In this document: positions 41,688-50,648 of the stretch, piece by piece
Layout of the letters: each line of letters begins with the position of its first letter
Numbering within the stretch: position 1 is the stretch's first letter
Assembly (NCBI GenBank): GCA_039931675.1
Contig: JBDTRM010000275.1
Location: 1 to 64,000 of the forward strand
Direction of reading: 5' to 3'
Origin: JAEUTH01 sp039931675
GTDB lineage: Bacteria; Bacteroidota; Bacteroidia; AKYH767-A; OLB10
Length of the DNA: 64,000 nt
Position numbers and translations under genes: made by a program
The notes under the pieces: model-generated
What the model was told of the DNA's origin: nothing
Databases searched by the model: none
Seen by the model: only the letters and a program-made list of their open reading frames with translations

Positions 41688-42851
41688 TTATTTTTTTAGT
41701 GCAGCATTTATTTTGGCAAGCAGTTCTTCCGTTTCCTGCGTGTTCTCGCCTTGTTCTTTTCCTTTTGCAAGGGCTTCATCGGCATATTTTTTTGCTGTGG
41801 CATAATCATTGGCTTTATAAAGTAAGGCGGCATAAGTATCAAGGTAATTGTATTCCGGTTCTTTTTCAACTGCTTTGCTCATCCAGTTCACGGCCATTTT
41901 AATCAAGTGTGGGTCATCGCATTTTTCGCAAACATCCCAACTGTAATCATTAATCATTGCCGCATCCACATCACTCTTTTTATCAATCATGTGTTGCACA
42001 GCAGCAGCAAATGCAGGCCAGTTTTCGGTTCCACGGTAATAGGTAATATCATATTCCATTTTATAATCCTGTGCTTCTTCGCTTTTGTATTTTTCAATCA
42101 ATACCAAAACATCTTTATATTCAGCTTCGCTTTTATCTTTTATGGCTCGGTTCAGTTCTGCATAAAACACTTCATCAAGGTGATCGCTTACCTCTGCCTC
42201 GCCATACAATGATTTGTACTTATCCATATTATCCAAAAACAGCAATTTGTATTTTCCACCGGGATGAAAACGCTTGATAATAGCCCAGTTCAATTCAGAA
42301 TACAAATCAGTTTGGTGATCAAGATATGCAACCACTACTTCCTCTCTCGGATATTTGGTGCCGGGGTCGCCATCTGAAACATCTATTAAAAACTTAGGAT
42401 AGTTCAAATCTAATTCGTCAGAGTAACCCTTAACCGGTTCGCGTTTTTCCATCGCACTTTTAAGCGTTGCTATAAACGGTTCTGCTTTTAAAAAACCTGC
42501 CGAGCGATACACCAATTGCGCACTGCTGTTAAAAATCATCAGCGTGGGAAATCCTGAAACTCCATACTTCATTGCAAGTTTCATTCCTGTACTTTTTTCC
42601 ATATCCATCTTCAAACTGATAAAATTATTGCTCAGCATTTCAATTACTGCACTATTGGTAAATGTTTCTTTGTCCATTACCTTGCACCATCCGCACCAGG
42701 TGGTGTAGCAATCCATAAAAATTAATTTGTTTTCTTGTTTCGCTTTGGCTTTGGCCATGTCCCAATCGTTATCAATAAAATTAACCTGGGCGAATGAAGC
42801 GGATGCAAACAATAAAAATAACGGGGGCAAAATTTTTTTTAAGGGGAACAT
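41688..42851 (-). CDS. Periplasmic thioredoxin-fold protein with C-terminal helical repeats
   Basis: 387 residues with signal peptide (KKILPPLFLLFASASFAQ). The thioredoxin domain has the active site CGWC in MDCYTTWCGWCKVMDKETF, and the cis-Pro in VSGFPTLMIFN. The remainder is helical (KDVLVLIEKYKSEEAQDYK and a TPR-like segment DTYAALLYKANDYATAKKYA). The layout matches Bacteroidota thioredoxin_7/DUF255-like proteins that reduce or protect thiols in the periplasm. The specific partner is unknown. Confidence 0.88.
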   Translation of the reverse strand: MFPLKKILPPLFLLFASASFAQVNFIDNDWDMAKAKAKQENKLIFMDCYTTWCGWCKVMDKETFTNSAVIEMLSNNFISLKMDMEKSTGMKLAMKYGVSGFPTLMIFNSSAQLVYRSAGFLKAEPFIATLKSAMEKREPVKGYSDELDLNYPKFLIDVSDGDPGTKYPREEVVVAYLDHQTDLYSELNWAIIKRFHPGGKYKLLFLDNMDKYKSLYGEAEVSDHLDEVFYAELNRAIKDKSEAEYKDVLVLIEKYKSEEAQDYKMEYDITYYRGTENWPAFAAAVQHMIDKKSDVDAAMINDYSWDVCEKCDDPHLIKMAVNWMSKAVEKEPEYNYLDTYAALLYKANDYATAKKYADEALAKGKEQGENTQETEELLAKINAALKK

Positions 42852-42972
42852 GGTGTTGTAAATTTAATTTGAAAAAATAAAACTCGGGTCGTAAAAATCG
42901 TTGTAAAGAAAATAAAAAAAATCGGTAGGAGTGGAAGTGTTTATAAAAGGTGGACTGCAAGTGCGAAGCTCA

Positions 42973-43001
42973 GTCGGTTGCAACTGCAAGTCGCGACCGA
43001 C
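42973..43001. repeat. Small hairpin before the pectate-lyase-like gene
   Basis: GTCGGTTGC pairs with GCGACCGAC across an 11-nt loop in otherwise empty DNA. Confidence 0.55.
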
Positions 43002-43033
43002 ACCAACAAAAAAAACTTTGATTATCTTTTCTT

Positions 43034-43041
43034 ACCTTAGC
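43034..43041 (+). promoter_or_regulatory. Probable -7 box TACCTTAG
   Basis: One base off TAnnTTTG, 54 nt before ATG 43096. Confidence 0.4.
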
Positions 43042-43095
43042 TAATAAGTTCAGCATTCTCATTTCAATATTTACATTTTTATACTCTCCAATTTT

Positions 43096-44901
43096 ATGCG
43101 AAAATTTTTATTCACTCTTTGTATTGCCTTTACACAACTTGCCACAGCGCAAATTATTCCTACCACCCTTACTACCAACTGGAAAAAAGCCGGTCATGAA
43201 GCTCCTTATGCTAAAAAGGTTTTGAAATTAAACATTTCAGCTTATGGTGGCAATAATACAGGCACTGTTGATAATACTGCCGCTCTTACGAGCGCCATTG
43301 CTGCTTTGGGTGCCCATGCAGGCGTTATCAATTTTTCGTCAGGAGATTATTTATTTTCAAGTTCCATCAATTTACCTGACAGCGTGGTGCTTCGCGGTGT
43401 TGGTGCCGGTGCTACTACGCTAACTTTTAATTTCAATGGCAACAGCGGCAATTGCATCAATATGAATGGAGGTGTTTCGGGCAGTTATGTAAGTGTAGTT
43501 AACGGTTACACCAAAAACAGTAAATCAATAAAACTTAACAGCGTAAGTGGTTTTGCAGTGGGCAATATGATTGAAATAAGAGAACTGAATGGTTCATGGA
43601 ACACCAACCCTGCAACCTGGGCAGAATATGCTGTGGGACAAATTTTGAAAATAGATTCGATTAAAGGCCTCAGACTTTATTTTCATGAAAAGCTGCGAAT
43701 CAGTTATGATTCGACACTAAGTGTACAGGTAGCTAAACTAAACATGCGCAAAGCCTGCGGGGTGGAGTGTTTAAAAATGCGCAGGATTGATGGCACCGCT
43801 CCAAGCATTAATTATGGTGTGAGTATGAGCCGCGCATTAAATTGCTGGGTAAAAGGTGTTGAGTTGGAAACAATGATATGCGCTCACATTGCTATATCAA
43901 CATCGGCACATTGCGAAGTTACCGGCTGTTACCTGCATGAGGCTTATGCTTATGATGGCACGAGCACTCACGGATATGGTATTATGTTAGAAAGTCATCC
44001 TACTGAAAACAAAATTGAAAATAATATCATACGCCATCTGCGTCATGCTGTATCAGTCAAACAGGGAGCTAACGGAAATGTGATTGCTTACAACTATACG
44101 CTTGAACCAACGCGAAGCGAATTTCCAAGTGATGCAGGCGCAGATCTTAATTTGCACGGGCATTATGCATTCGCAAATTTATTTGAAGGCAACATTGTTC
44201 AGAATATCCAGGTTGATCAGACGTGGGGACCAAGCGGCCCGTGGAATACATTTTTCCGTAATCGCGCTGATGGATATGGCTTTATCATTACCTCAGGAAG
44301 TGTAGCAACTAACGATCAGAATATTGTTGGCAACGATATAACCAGCACAGCATTTTTAAAAGGCAATTATTCGCTTACAGGCACCAATCATTTTCAATAC
44401 GGCAACCGGGTACAGGGAAACATTACTCCGGCAGGCACCACTAATCTTACAACAACTTCATATTACTTAACTGTATCACCTACATGGTGGACAAGCACCA
44501 CAGCATGGCCTACCGTGGGTCTGCCGTATAGTCTAACCACAGCAACAAATCCAGCGCGCGACAGGTGGTTAGCCGGATCAGGTTTAACAGTGTGCAGCAC
44601 CACAGTCACAAAAGAAATGGATGATGATAGTTCGACTTCGCTCACTATTTTTGAAACAGGTTCAATAGAGTTAGTTCCAAACCCATCATCGGGAGTTTTT
44701 CATTTGTTTACTGTAGATGAAAGCAGTTCTATAAATATTAAAGTCTATAACATAGTTGGAACATTAGTGATGCAAAAAGAAATTACTGATGGCGTGATTG
44801 ATCTTTCTGCGCAACCATCGGGCATTTACATGGTGCAAATACAAACCGGTGAGACAACTCTTTGTAAAAAGATTTTGATTGAAAACCCACTCCATAAATA
44901 A
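43096..44901 (+). CDS. T9SS-secreted parallel beta-helix protein (pectate-lyase-3-like)
   Basis: 601 residues, signal peptide KFLFTLCIAFTQLATAQ. The opening of the mature part (VLKLNISAYGGNNTGTVDNT, AALTSAIAALGA, GVINFSSGDYLFSSSINLPD) is typical of pectate-lyase superfamily proteins such as glycoside hydrolase 28/55-like helices. Stacked helix coils follow (VTGCYLHEAYAYDGTSTHGY, ENKIENNIIRHLRHAVSVKQ, NVIAYNYTLEPT). The C-terminus is a T9SS type A domain (IELVPNPSSGVFHLFTVDES, NIVGTLVMQKEI, QPSGIYMVQI). It is probably a surface or secreted polysaccharide-active enzyme; the substrate and catalytic residues cannot be read. Confidence 0.88.
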   Translation: MRKFLFTLCIAFTQLATAQIIPTTLTTNWKKAGHEAPYAKKVLKLNISAYGGNNTGTVDNTAALTSAIAALGAHAGVINFSSGDYLFSSSINLPDSVVLRGVGAGATTLTFNFNGNSGNCINMNGGVSGSYVSVVNGYTKNSKSIKLNSVSGFAVGNMIEIRELNGSWNTNPATWAEYAVGQILKIDSIKGLRLYFHEKLRISYDSTLSVQVAKLNMRKACGVECLKMRRIDGTAPSINYGVSMSRALNCWVKGVELETMICAHIAISTSAHCEVTGCYLHEAYAYDGTSTHGYGIMLESHPTENKIENNIIRHLRHAVSVKQGANGNVIAYNYTLEPTRSEFPSDAGADLNLHGHYAFANLFEGNIVQNIQVDQTWGPSGPWNTFFRNRADGYGFIITSGSVATNDQNIVGNDITSTAFLKGNYSLTGTNHFQYGNRVQGNITPAGTTNLTTTSYYLTVSPTWWTSTTAWPTVGLPYSLTTATNPARDRWLAGSGLTVCSTTVTKEMDDDSSTSLTIFETGSIELVPNPSSGVFHLFTVDESSSINIKVYNIVGTLVMQKEITDGVIDLSAQPSGIYMVQIQTGETTLCKKILIENPLHK

Positions 44902-44926
44902 TTCATCCATAGTTTACAAATCTTAT

Positions 44927-44963
44927 TACTTTCGCCCCTCCAAAATGAAAAACCTTTTTGGAG
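44927..44963 (+). promoter_or_regulatory. -7 box TACTTTCG with a 5'-end stem-loop, upstream of the FKBP gene
   Basis: TACTTTCG (44927-44934, one base off consensus) places the transcript start near 44941. CTCCAAAA (44938-44945) pairs with TTTTGGAG (44956-44963), so the leader would start with a hairpin. It may alternatively help end transcription of the upstream gene. Confidence 0.45.
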
Positions 44964-45005
44964 TATTTAATTATTTTAACTGTTTACAATATCTAATATT
45001 AAAAA

Positions 45006-45689
45006 ATGAAAAATTTAAAAATTGCTGTTGCGGCATTAGCGATGACTGCAGCACTAAATGTAAATGCACAAACTATGGAATTAAAAACACAGGCTGACTC
45101 AGTTAGCTATGCCATTGGGGTTTCGGTGGGAACAAATTTAAAAACAGCGGGCCTTGAAGGTGTTAATACTGAACTGGTAGCAAAAGCAATGGCAGCATCG
45201 TTAAAAGGCGAAGCAATGGTAATGGATGCAGCAAAGGCCAACCAGATCATCAATGATTATATGGCAGTAGCCCAGGCAAAAAAAGGTGATGCAAGCAAAG
45301 CTAAAGGCGCAGCATTTTTAGAAGAAAACAAAAAGAAAAAAGGTGTAACAATCTTGCCTGATGGATTGCAGTATGAAGTAATTAAAACCGGTACGGGACC
45401 AAAACCTATTGCTACAGATAAAGTAAAGGTTCATTACACAGGTACTTTGATTGACGGAACTGTTTTCGATAGTTCAGTACAACGCGGCCAGCCTGCTGAG
45501 TTTGGTTGTGGCCAGGTTATTAAAGGCTGGACAGAAGCTTTGCAATTAATGGCGGTTGGCTCCAAATGGAAAATTTATTTGCCTTATGATTTAGCTTATG
45601 GCGATAAGGGTGCAGGTGGCCAGATAGGTCCTTATGAAACTTTAATCTTTGAAGTTGAATTACTTGACATCGTAAAAGAAACTAAATAA
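45006..45689 (+). CDS. FKBP-type peptidyl-prolyl isomerase (Mip/FkpA-like)
   Basis: 227 residues, signal peptide (NLKIAVAALAMTAALNVNAQ). An N-terminal dimerisation-like helical domain (SVSYAIGVSVGTNLKTAGLE, AMAASLKGEAMVMDAAKANQ) is followed by the FKBP domain. The latter starts at GLQYEVIKTGTGPKPIATDK, with VHYTGTLIDGTVFDSS, VIKGWTEALQLM and IYLPYDLAYG carrying the ligand-pocket residues. It catalyses cis-trans Xaa-Pro isomerisation in the periplasm and probably assists folding of exported proteins. It has its own promoter and a strong terminator. Confidence 0.95.
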   Translation: MKNLKIAVAALAMTAALNVNAQTMELKTQADSVSYAIGVSVGTNLKTAGLEGVNTELVAKAMAASLKGEAMVMDAAKANQIINDYMAVAQAKKGDASKAKGAAFLEENKKKKGVTILPDGLQYEVIKTGTGPKPIATDKVKVHYTGTLIDGTVFDSSVQRGQPAEFGCGQVIKGWTEALQLMAVGSKWKIYLPYDLAYGDKGAGGQIGPYETLIFEVELLDIVKETK

Positions 45690-45707
45690 AGAAGATAATT
45701 TATCTCG

Positions 45708-45742
45708 AAAAAATGGATGTCAGCAAAGGCATCCATTTTTTT
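45708..45742 (+). terminator. Rho-independent terminator of the FKBP gene
   Basis: The stem AAAAAATGGATG / CATCCATTTTTT with a 10-nt loop is followed by a T-run, 19 bp after the stop. Confidence 0.9.
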
Positions 45743-45804
45743 GTTTTAGGATACGCACCTTCAAAATTCAAAATTCATTATTCATTATTTATTTTCCCCC
45801 TTTC

Positions 45805-47034
45805 ATGCTTCTCGAAAATTCCATTTACACCTTAGGAGGTATTCCTTTAACACAACTTGCCGAGCAATTTGGAACGCCATTGTATGTATATCATGGTGAA
45901 AAGATTTTATCTCAATATGCAAAACTTAAAAATGCATTCCCCGGAGATCATGTAAAAATTAAATATGCACTCAAAGCATTAAGCAACATTAATATTCTCA
46001 GGTTGCTGAAAGGTGCCGGTGCCGGCCTTGATGCAGTTTCGATATTTGAAGTGCAGTTAGGATTAAAGGCCGGCTTTAAGCCTGATGAAATTTTATTCAC
46101 ACCTAACGGAGTTTCATTTGATGAAATAAAAGCGGCAGTTGATGCAGGTGTACATATTAATATTGATAACATCTCAATGCTTGAACAGTTTGGGCATACG
46201 TATGGAGATACTGTTCCTTGTTGCATCAGGTTGAATCCGCATATAGTTGCAGGCGGTAATGTGCATATACAAACCGGGCATATTGATTCTAAGTTTGGCA
46301 TTTCAATACATCAGTTGCGACACGTGCAACGAATAGTTGACAGTGAAAACATGAAAATAAATGGCCTCCACATGCACACCGGCAGCGACATATTAGATGC
46401 AGGAGTTTTTGTGCGCGGAGCAGAAATATTATTTGAGGCCGCATTCAATTTTAAGGACTTAGAGTTTATTGATTTTGGAAGCGGCTTTAAAGTGGCTTAT
46501 AAAGAAGATGATCTTACTACCGATGTTGATGAGTTAGGAAGTGTAATAACAGAACGCTACAATTCTTTTTGTAAAGAATATGGCCGGCAGTTAGAGTTAT
46601 GGTTTGAACCCGGTAAGTTTTTAGTAAGTGAAGCAGGATATTTACTCGTAAGTGTAAACGTGGTAAAGCAAACTACAGCAACCGTTTTTGCGGGAGTTAA
46701 TTCAGGTCAGAATCATTTGATCAGGCCGATGTTTTATGATGCTTATCATCACATCGTTAACGTTACTAACCCGACAGGTACACCAAGAATTTATACCGTA
46801 GCTGGTTACATCTGCGAAACCGACACGTTTGCGTGGGATCGCAAATTGAATGAAGTGCGGCAGGGTGATTTGCTGGCCATAAAAAATGCAGGTGCTTACG
46901 GTTATACCATGAGCAATAATTACAACAGCCGTCCGCGGCCTGCTGAAGTGTTGGTTTATAAAGGCAAACCAAATCTTATCAGCAGAACAGAAACCCTTGA
47001 AGACCTTACCCGGAATATGGTGGAAGTGCTATAA
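45805..47034 (+). CDS. lysA: Diaminopimelate decarboxylase
   Basis: 409 residues, a fold-type III PLP enzyme. The PLP lysine is in VKIKYALKALSNINIL. GAGLDAVSIFE, the glycine-rich HMHTGSDI and FIDFGSGF bind the phosphate. LWFEPGKFLVSEAG supplies substrate contacts, and the cysteine in ICETDTFAWDR is the residue contributed across the dimer. The end, GAYGYTMSNNYNSRPRPAEV, is characteristic of LysA. It catalyses the last step of lysine synthesis, meso-diaminopimelate to lysine plus CO2. No other lysine genes are adjacent. Confidence 0.97.
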   Translation: MLLENSIYTLGGIPLTQLAEQFGTPLYVYHGEKILSQYAKLKNAFPGDHVKIKYALKALSNINILRLLKGAGAGLDAVSIFEVQLGLKAGFKPDEILFTPNGVSFDEIKAAVDAGVHINIDNISMLEQFGHTYGDTVPCCIRLNPHIVAGGNVHIQTGHIDSKFGISIHQLRHVQRIVDSENMKINGLHMHTGSDILDAGVFVRGAEILFEAAFNFKDLEFIDFGSGFKVAYKEDDLTTDVDELGSVITERYNSFCKEYGRQLELWFEPGKFLVSEAGYLLVSVNVVKQTTATVFAGVNSGQNHLIRPMFYDAYHHIVNVTNPTGTPRIYTVAGYICETDTFAWDRKLNEVRQGDLLAIKNAGAYGYTMSNNYNSRPRPAEVLVYKGKPNLISRTETLEDLTRNMVEVL

Positions 47035-47057
47035 ATTTATCAAACCAAAAGTTTTTC

Positions 47058-48458
47058 TCACGCATGAATTTTTGCCGGTAGAAAAACATGGAACACCGAA
47101 CCCTCATTGAGTTTACTTTCGGCAGTTATAAATCCTTTATGATTAAAAACAATTTTTTTACAGATAGCTAATCCTATACCGCTGCCGTTATATTGATTAT
47201 GATGAAGCCGTTGAAAAATCACAAAAATTTTTGAAAGATATTTTTCATCAAAGCCAATGCCATTATCGGCAATAGAAATTTTATAATACTTTTCTTTGGC
47301 ATGCCCTGAACCCACTTCTCCTATTGTGCTTCCTAACACTTCTTCGCAGGTTATATTAATCACGGGCGGTACATTTTTCTTCGCATATTTAATTGCATTG
47401 CTGATCAGGTTCAGAAACAAACGATCCATGTGGTTTGCAATTGCAAATACTATGGGGAGGTTGTCTTTTATAATTACTGCATTTTTTTCAAAGATCATTT
47501 CCTGCAAGTCTGATTCCACATCATTAATCACCTTATTTAAATCAGTAGGATAAAACACTTCAGCATTCACATTAACAATTCGCGAATAACTGAGCAAATC
47601 ATTTATAAGCCCGCGCATTCGTTCGGCTGCAACAATGGTTATGCCCAGCCAGTTTTTGGCTTCATCATCAAGCGTATCAGTTTTTTTACTCAAAGTACGC
47701 TCACTGTAAATAATTATTTTTCTTAATGGTTCCTGCAAATCATGACTTGATGTATATGAAAATTCTTCCAGGTCAAGATTTGACTGTTCCAGTTCCTTCA
47801 CTTTTTCTTCCAATGCCAACTGAATGTTTTCGCTTTTTTTCAATTGATAATTGATGCGGGTGTAGGCATATACAATAACACCTATGGAAAAAAGCGCTAA
47901 CAGGAATGTAAACCAGGGCGACTGTGTTACATAATGCCTCTTTGCTTTTTCATTGCTTTGCAGTTGTTCATATTCGCTGTTGATCATGACCCCAATTTGC
48001 ACATCAATCTCATTCATATTCTTCATGCCGATACGCATTATTGAATCAATTACAATATCTGCTACGAGCCTGCCCGTATCTTTTTTCAGAAGAGAACCAA
48101 GGGTCATAAACCTTGTGTCAATAAGCCGGACGAGTTCCTTAAGATTTTCTTTTTGTTTTTCATTATTTGCAACAAGCGAATCCAATATCGTAATTGACTT
48201 AACTATGTTATCATCAGCATTTATATAAGGTTCAAGGAATGCCGAATCACGGGAAATCAAATAACCACGCTGACCGGTTTCAGCATCTTTAATGTATGAA
48301 AAAGTTTTTTCGAGTTCAATAATTACCTGGTTAATATGATCAATACCATCAAAAGATTTAATAAGCCTTTGTATTCGTGTAAATGACAGGTACGAAATCA
48401 CAATCAGTACCAGCAAGGTAACCGCCAAAAGATATTTGTGTAAATTCTTTGTTTTCAA
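47058..48458 (-). CDS. CHASE3-domain sensor histidine kinase
   Basis: 466 residues. A membrane helix (LLAVTLLVLIVISYLSFTRI) is followed by an extracytoplasmic CHASE3 domain to about 180 (ELEKTFSYIKDAETGQRGYL motif), a second helix (WFTFLLALFSIGVIVYAY) and a coiled linker. The HisKA box is EEFSYTSSHDLQEPLRKI with the phospho-accepting His. The ATPase motifs are N (LNLISNAIKYAKK), G1 (ISIADNGIGFDE) and G2 (GSGIGLAICKKIV). It is an orphan kinase: no response regulator is adjacent. It resembles the bacteriophytochrome-like HWE-free class common in Bacteroidota. The signal is unknown. Confidence 0.94.
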   Translation of the reverse strand: MKTKNLHKYLLAVTLLVLIVISYLSFTRIQRLIKSFDGIDHINQVIIELEKTFSYIKDAETGQRGYLISRDSAFLEPYINADDNIVKSITILDSLVANNEKQKENLKELVRLIDTRFMTLGSLLKKDTGRLVADIVIDSIMRIGMKNMNEIDVQIGVMINSEYEQLQSNEKAKRHYVTQSPWFTFLLALFSIGVIVYAYTRINYQLKKSENIQLALEEKVKELEQSNLDLEEFSYTSSHDLQEPLRKIIIYSERTLSKKTDTLDDEAKNWLGITIVAAERMRGLINDLLSYSRIVNVNAEVFYPTDLNKVINDVESDLQEMIFEKNAVIIKDNLPIVFAIANHMDRLFLNLISNAIKYAKKNVPPVINITCEEVLGSTIGEVGSGHAKEKYYKISIADNGIGFDEKYLSKIFVIFQRLHHNQYNGSGIGLAICKKIVFNHKGFITAESKLNEGSVFHVFLPAKIHA

Positions 48459-48537
48459 ATGCGGGAAACATTTTCAAATCTGAACCATAAAAAGTTTAAT
48501 GCGTCAGCACATTAAATGATAATAGAATTTCTGATTA

Positions 48538-48930
48538 CTATAGAAATCTGATTATTTTATTTGCCGTTTCTTCCATAACCTCATTTGATAATTTTAATTT
48601 GGGTCTGGAAAAATTGATGTCACTCATTGTGTTTAAAGGAATCAAATGAATGTGAGCATGCGGCACTTCTAACCCGATAACTGCTACTCCTATACGCAAA
48701 CAAGGAATTGCCCTGCGCTGTGCTGCAGCTATTTTTTTTGAAAAAAGCATTAGCTCATTATACAGTTCATTTTCCAAATCAAATAAATAATCAATTTCCT
48801 TTTTAGGAATAACTAAAGTATGGCCCATTGCCAAAGGCTGAATATCTAAAAATGCAAAACAGTTATCAGTTTCGGCAATTTTGTAGCCCGGAATTTCGCC
48901 AGTGACTATTCGTGTAAAGATGGAAGCCAT
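48538..48930 (-). CDS. HIT family (histidine triad) nucleotide hydrolase
   Basis: 130 residues. The opening FTRIVTGEIPGYKIAETDNC and AFLDIQPLAMGHTLVIPKKE are typical of Hint-type proteins. The triad is in VPHAHIHLIPL (H-x-H-x-H), and the first His lies after PKKEIDYLFDLE. It probably hydrolyses AMP-linked substrates such as adenosine phosphoramidates. It ends 79 bp from the histidine kinase start and begins 43 bp after greA, suggesting co-transcription with greA. Confidence 0.93.
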   Translation of the reverse strand: MASIFTRIVTGEIPGYKIAETDNCFAFLDIQPLAMGHTLVIPKKEIDYLFDLENELYNELMLFSKKIAAAQRRAIPCLRIGVAVIGLEVPHAHIHLIPLNTMSDINFSRPKLKLSNEVMEETANKIIRFL

Positions 48931-48973
48931 AATGCATTTACTATTTTAGTTTCGGATAAAAACTTAATAAGGT

Positions 48974-49447
48974 TTAACCTCTGCTTATATCTAAAATTTC
49001 AAGTTTAAGAAGACCTGCAGGCACCTTAACTTCTGCCACTTGTCCTTTCTTCTTTCCAAGCAAACCTTTACCTATTGGACTACCTACAGAAATTTTTCCG
49101 GTAGCAAGGTCAGCTTCACTTTCAGCGACTAATGTATATAGCACTTCTCTTTTAGTGCCATGATTTAAAATTTTTACTCTCGACATTACAGCAACTACTG
49201 AAACATCAATTTTTGATTCATCAATTATACGCGAGTTAGCAACAACATCTTCTAACTTTGCTATGCGTAATTCCAATAAGCCCTGGGCATCCTTGGCTGC
49301 ATCGTATTCTGCATTTTCACTCAGGTCGCCTTTGTCACGGGCTTCGGCAATTGCTTTCGAAGCTCTCGGGCGTTCCACATTTTTAAGCTGTGCAAGCTCA
49401 TCTTTCAATCTTTGTAAACCATCTTCGGTTAAATAAGAAATTGCCAT
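48974..49447 (-). CDS. greA: Transcription elongation factor GreA
   Basis: 157 residues from ATG 49447 (AISYLTEDGLQRLKDELAQL). The upstream ATG at 49495 would extend the protein through a terminator hairpin and across the promoter box at 49466-49473, so I reject it. The N-terminal coiled coil has the acidic tip (EARDKGDLSENAEYDAAKD). The C-terminal FKBP-like domain has VGSPIGKGLLGKKKGQVAEV and ends VKVPAGLLKLEILDIS. It stimulates RNA cleavage in backtracked RNA polymerase. The length equals the usual 155-160 residues. Confidence 0.96.
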   Translation of the reverse strand: MAISYLTEDGLQRLKDELAQLKNVERPRASKAIAEARDKGDLSENAEYDAAKDAQGLLELRIAKLEDVVANSRIIDESKIDVSVVAVMSRVKILNHGTKREVLYTLVAESEADLATGKISVGSPIGKGLLGKKKGQVAEVKVPAGLLKLEILDISRG

Positions 49448-49465
49448 GATCTTTATTTTAAAAGG

Positions 49466-49473
49466 TAAATATA
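49466..49473 (-). promoter_or_regulatory. -7 box for greA
   Basis: Reads TATATTTA on the minus strand, one base from TAnnTTTG, 18 nt before ATG 49447. It immediately follows the terminator of the upstream gene. Confidence 0.5.
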
Positions 49474-49478
49474 AAAAC

Positions 49479-49509
49479 GAAAGAAGACCCCACACGGGAG
49501 TCCTCTTTC
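49479..49509 (-). terminator. Terminator of the PorV-like gene
   Basis: Minus reading: GAAAGAGGACTCC, loop CGTGT, GGGGTCTTCTTTC, then a T-run (TTTTTATATT). It is a 13-bp stem with two wobble pairs, 24 bp after the stop at 49534. Confidence 0.85.
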
Positions 49510-49533
49510 AAATGTAAAAATATAATTTATTTC

Positions 49534-50601
49534 TTAAAGACTAAATCTTACACCAATGGAATGAGTTCCGGTAAACGGATCGGTTGAAGTATAAGAATAA
49601 TCTACTGCAAATGATTTGCCTCCTTTACCAAGAGGTGCCTCAAGAGTTACCCCTGCACATGGTCCAAGAGAAGAAGTTGTACGAAGTTCCTTATCGAAAA
49701 TATCCTTTTCGTAAACATAACCGGCACGCAACATAAAGTAAGTTTTAAATCCATACTCAAGACCTAATGCAAATTGATCATTGGTAAATGAATTAGCAGT
49801 AAAATCAACGGCTATACTTAAGCGATGATCAACTGCTAATTTTGCATCATACATAATACCGATATGAATAAGCGATGGCAGTTCAAAACGATCTGATTTA
49901 TTTTCTACACTTAATTGAGTTGTTCCGTTTGGAGCCGTTCCGCGATATGATAAACCATCACCACTAAAACGCATTGGTGCCGAAACGTTCTTTAAAGAAA
50001 TTCCAAATTTCAGGTTGTCTTTATCTGTATTAAATCCTGTTACGTATTGCACACCTGCATCAAATCCAATACCTGATGCTTTTACATCGCTGATTGATTC
50101 AGAAATCAAACGGAATGTAATACCTCCATAAATACGATTTGAAAACTCTTTGGCATACGATACACCAATATTAATAAATGTAGGTGAGTAAGTGCCTAAT
50201 CCGCCTTCGGGCTGATCAACAGTAGTGATAGGAATATCGCCAAAGTCCATTGACATAATGCCAAGCCCGAACACGCCCGATTCTCCTACCCGCTGCGATA
50301 TACCGAATGCGTTTAATTTTATATCGCTACCCTGCAGATAAATTGTATGTGCAAAAAGAAGTTCAGTCTTTTTTGTGAATGCCATGCCTGCAACATTCGT
50401 AAACTGTGCTTCCAAACCTCTTACACCTGCAGTGTTGGCGCCTCCCCATCCTGAAGAACGGCCCCAGGGGTTAATGAGCAGCTCAGTGGCTCCCGCAGAA
50501 CCTGCACGATCGTTATTGCCTGCATAAACAACTGAGGCTGGCATAGTTGCACAAGTGATGATCAGTGAACTTATTAAAGACTTTTTTAGATATTTAATCA
50601 T
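49534..50601 (-). CDS. PorV/PorQ-family outer-membrane barrel protein
   Basis: 355 residues, signal peptide KKSLISSLIITCATMPASVVYA. The opening of the mature protein (AGATELLINPWGRSSGWGGA, NTAGVRGLEAQFTNVAGM) is the conserved start of PorV/PorQ/UPF0164 proteins. Alternating beta strands follow (ELLFAHTIYLQGSDIKLNAF, FINIGVSYAKEFSNRIYGGI) and it ends YTSTDPFTGTHSIGVRFSL with a C-terminal aromatic-type barrel signal. PorV itself is a T9SS outer-membrane subunit that shuttles cargo to the attachment complex; this may be a specialised paralogue. It lies third in the cluster with the TonB receptor and the giant protein. Confidence 0.88.
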   Translation of the reverse strand: MIKYLKKSLISSLIITCATMPASVVYAGNNDRAGSAGATELLINPWGRSSGWGGANTAGVRGLEAQFTNVAGMAFTKKTELLFAHTIYLQGSDIKLNAFGISQRVGESGVFGLGIMSMDFGDIPITTVDQPEGGLGTYSPTFINIGVSYAKEFSNRIYGGITFRLISESISDVKASGIGFDAGVQYVTGFNTDKDNLKFGISLKNVSAPMRFSGDGLSYRGTAPNGTTQLSVENKSDRFELPSLIHIGIMYDAKLAVDHRLSIAVDFTANSFTNDQFALGLEYGFKTYFMLRAGYVYEKDIFDKELRTTSSLGPCAGVTLEAPLGKGGKSFAVDYSYTSTDPFTGTHSIGVRFSL

Positions 50602-50648
50602 ATAGCAAAGAGGTTATTAAGGGTCAAATTTTATTAATATGAAATGTA

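Noticed and set aside
49448..49495. N-terminal extension of GreA to 49495
   Set aside because: The extension covers the terminator of the previous gene and the -7 box, and exceeds the usual GreA length.
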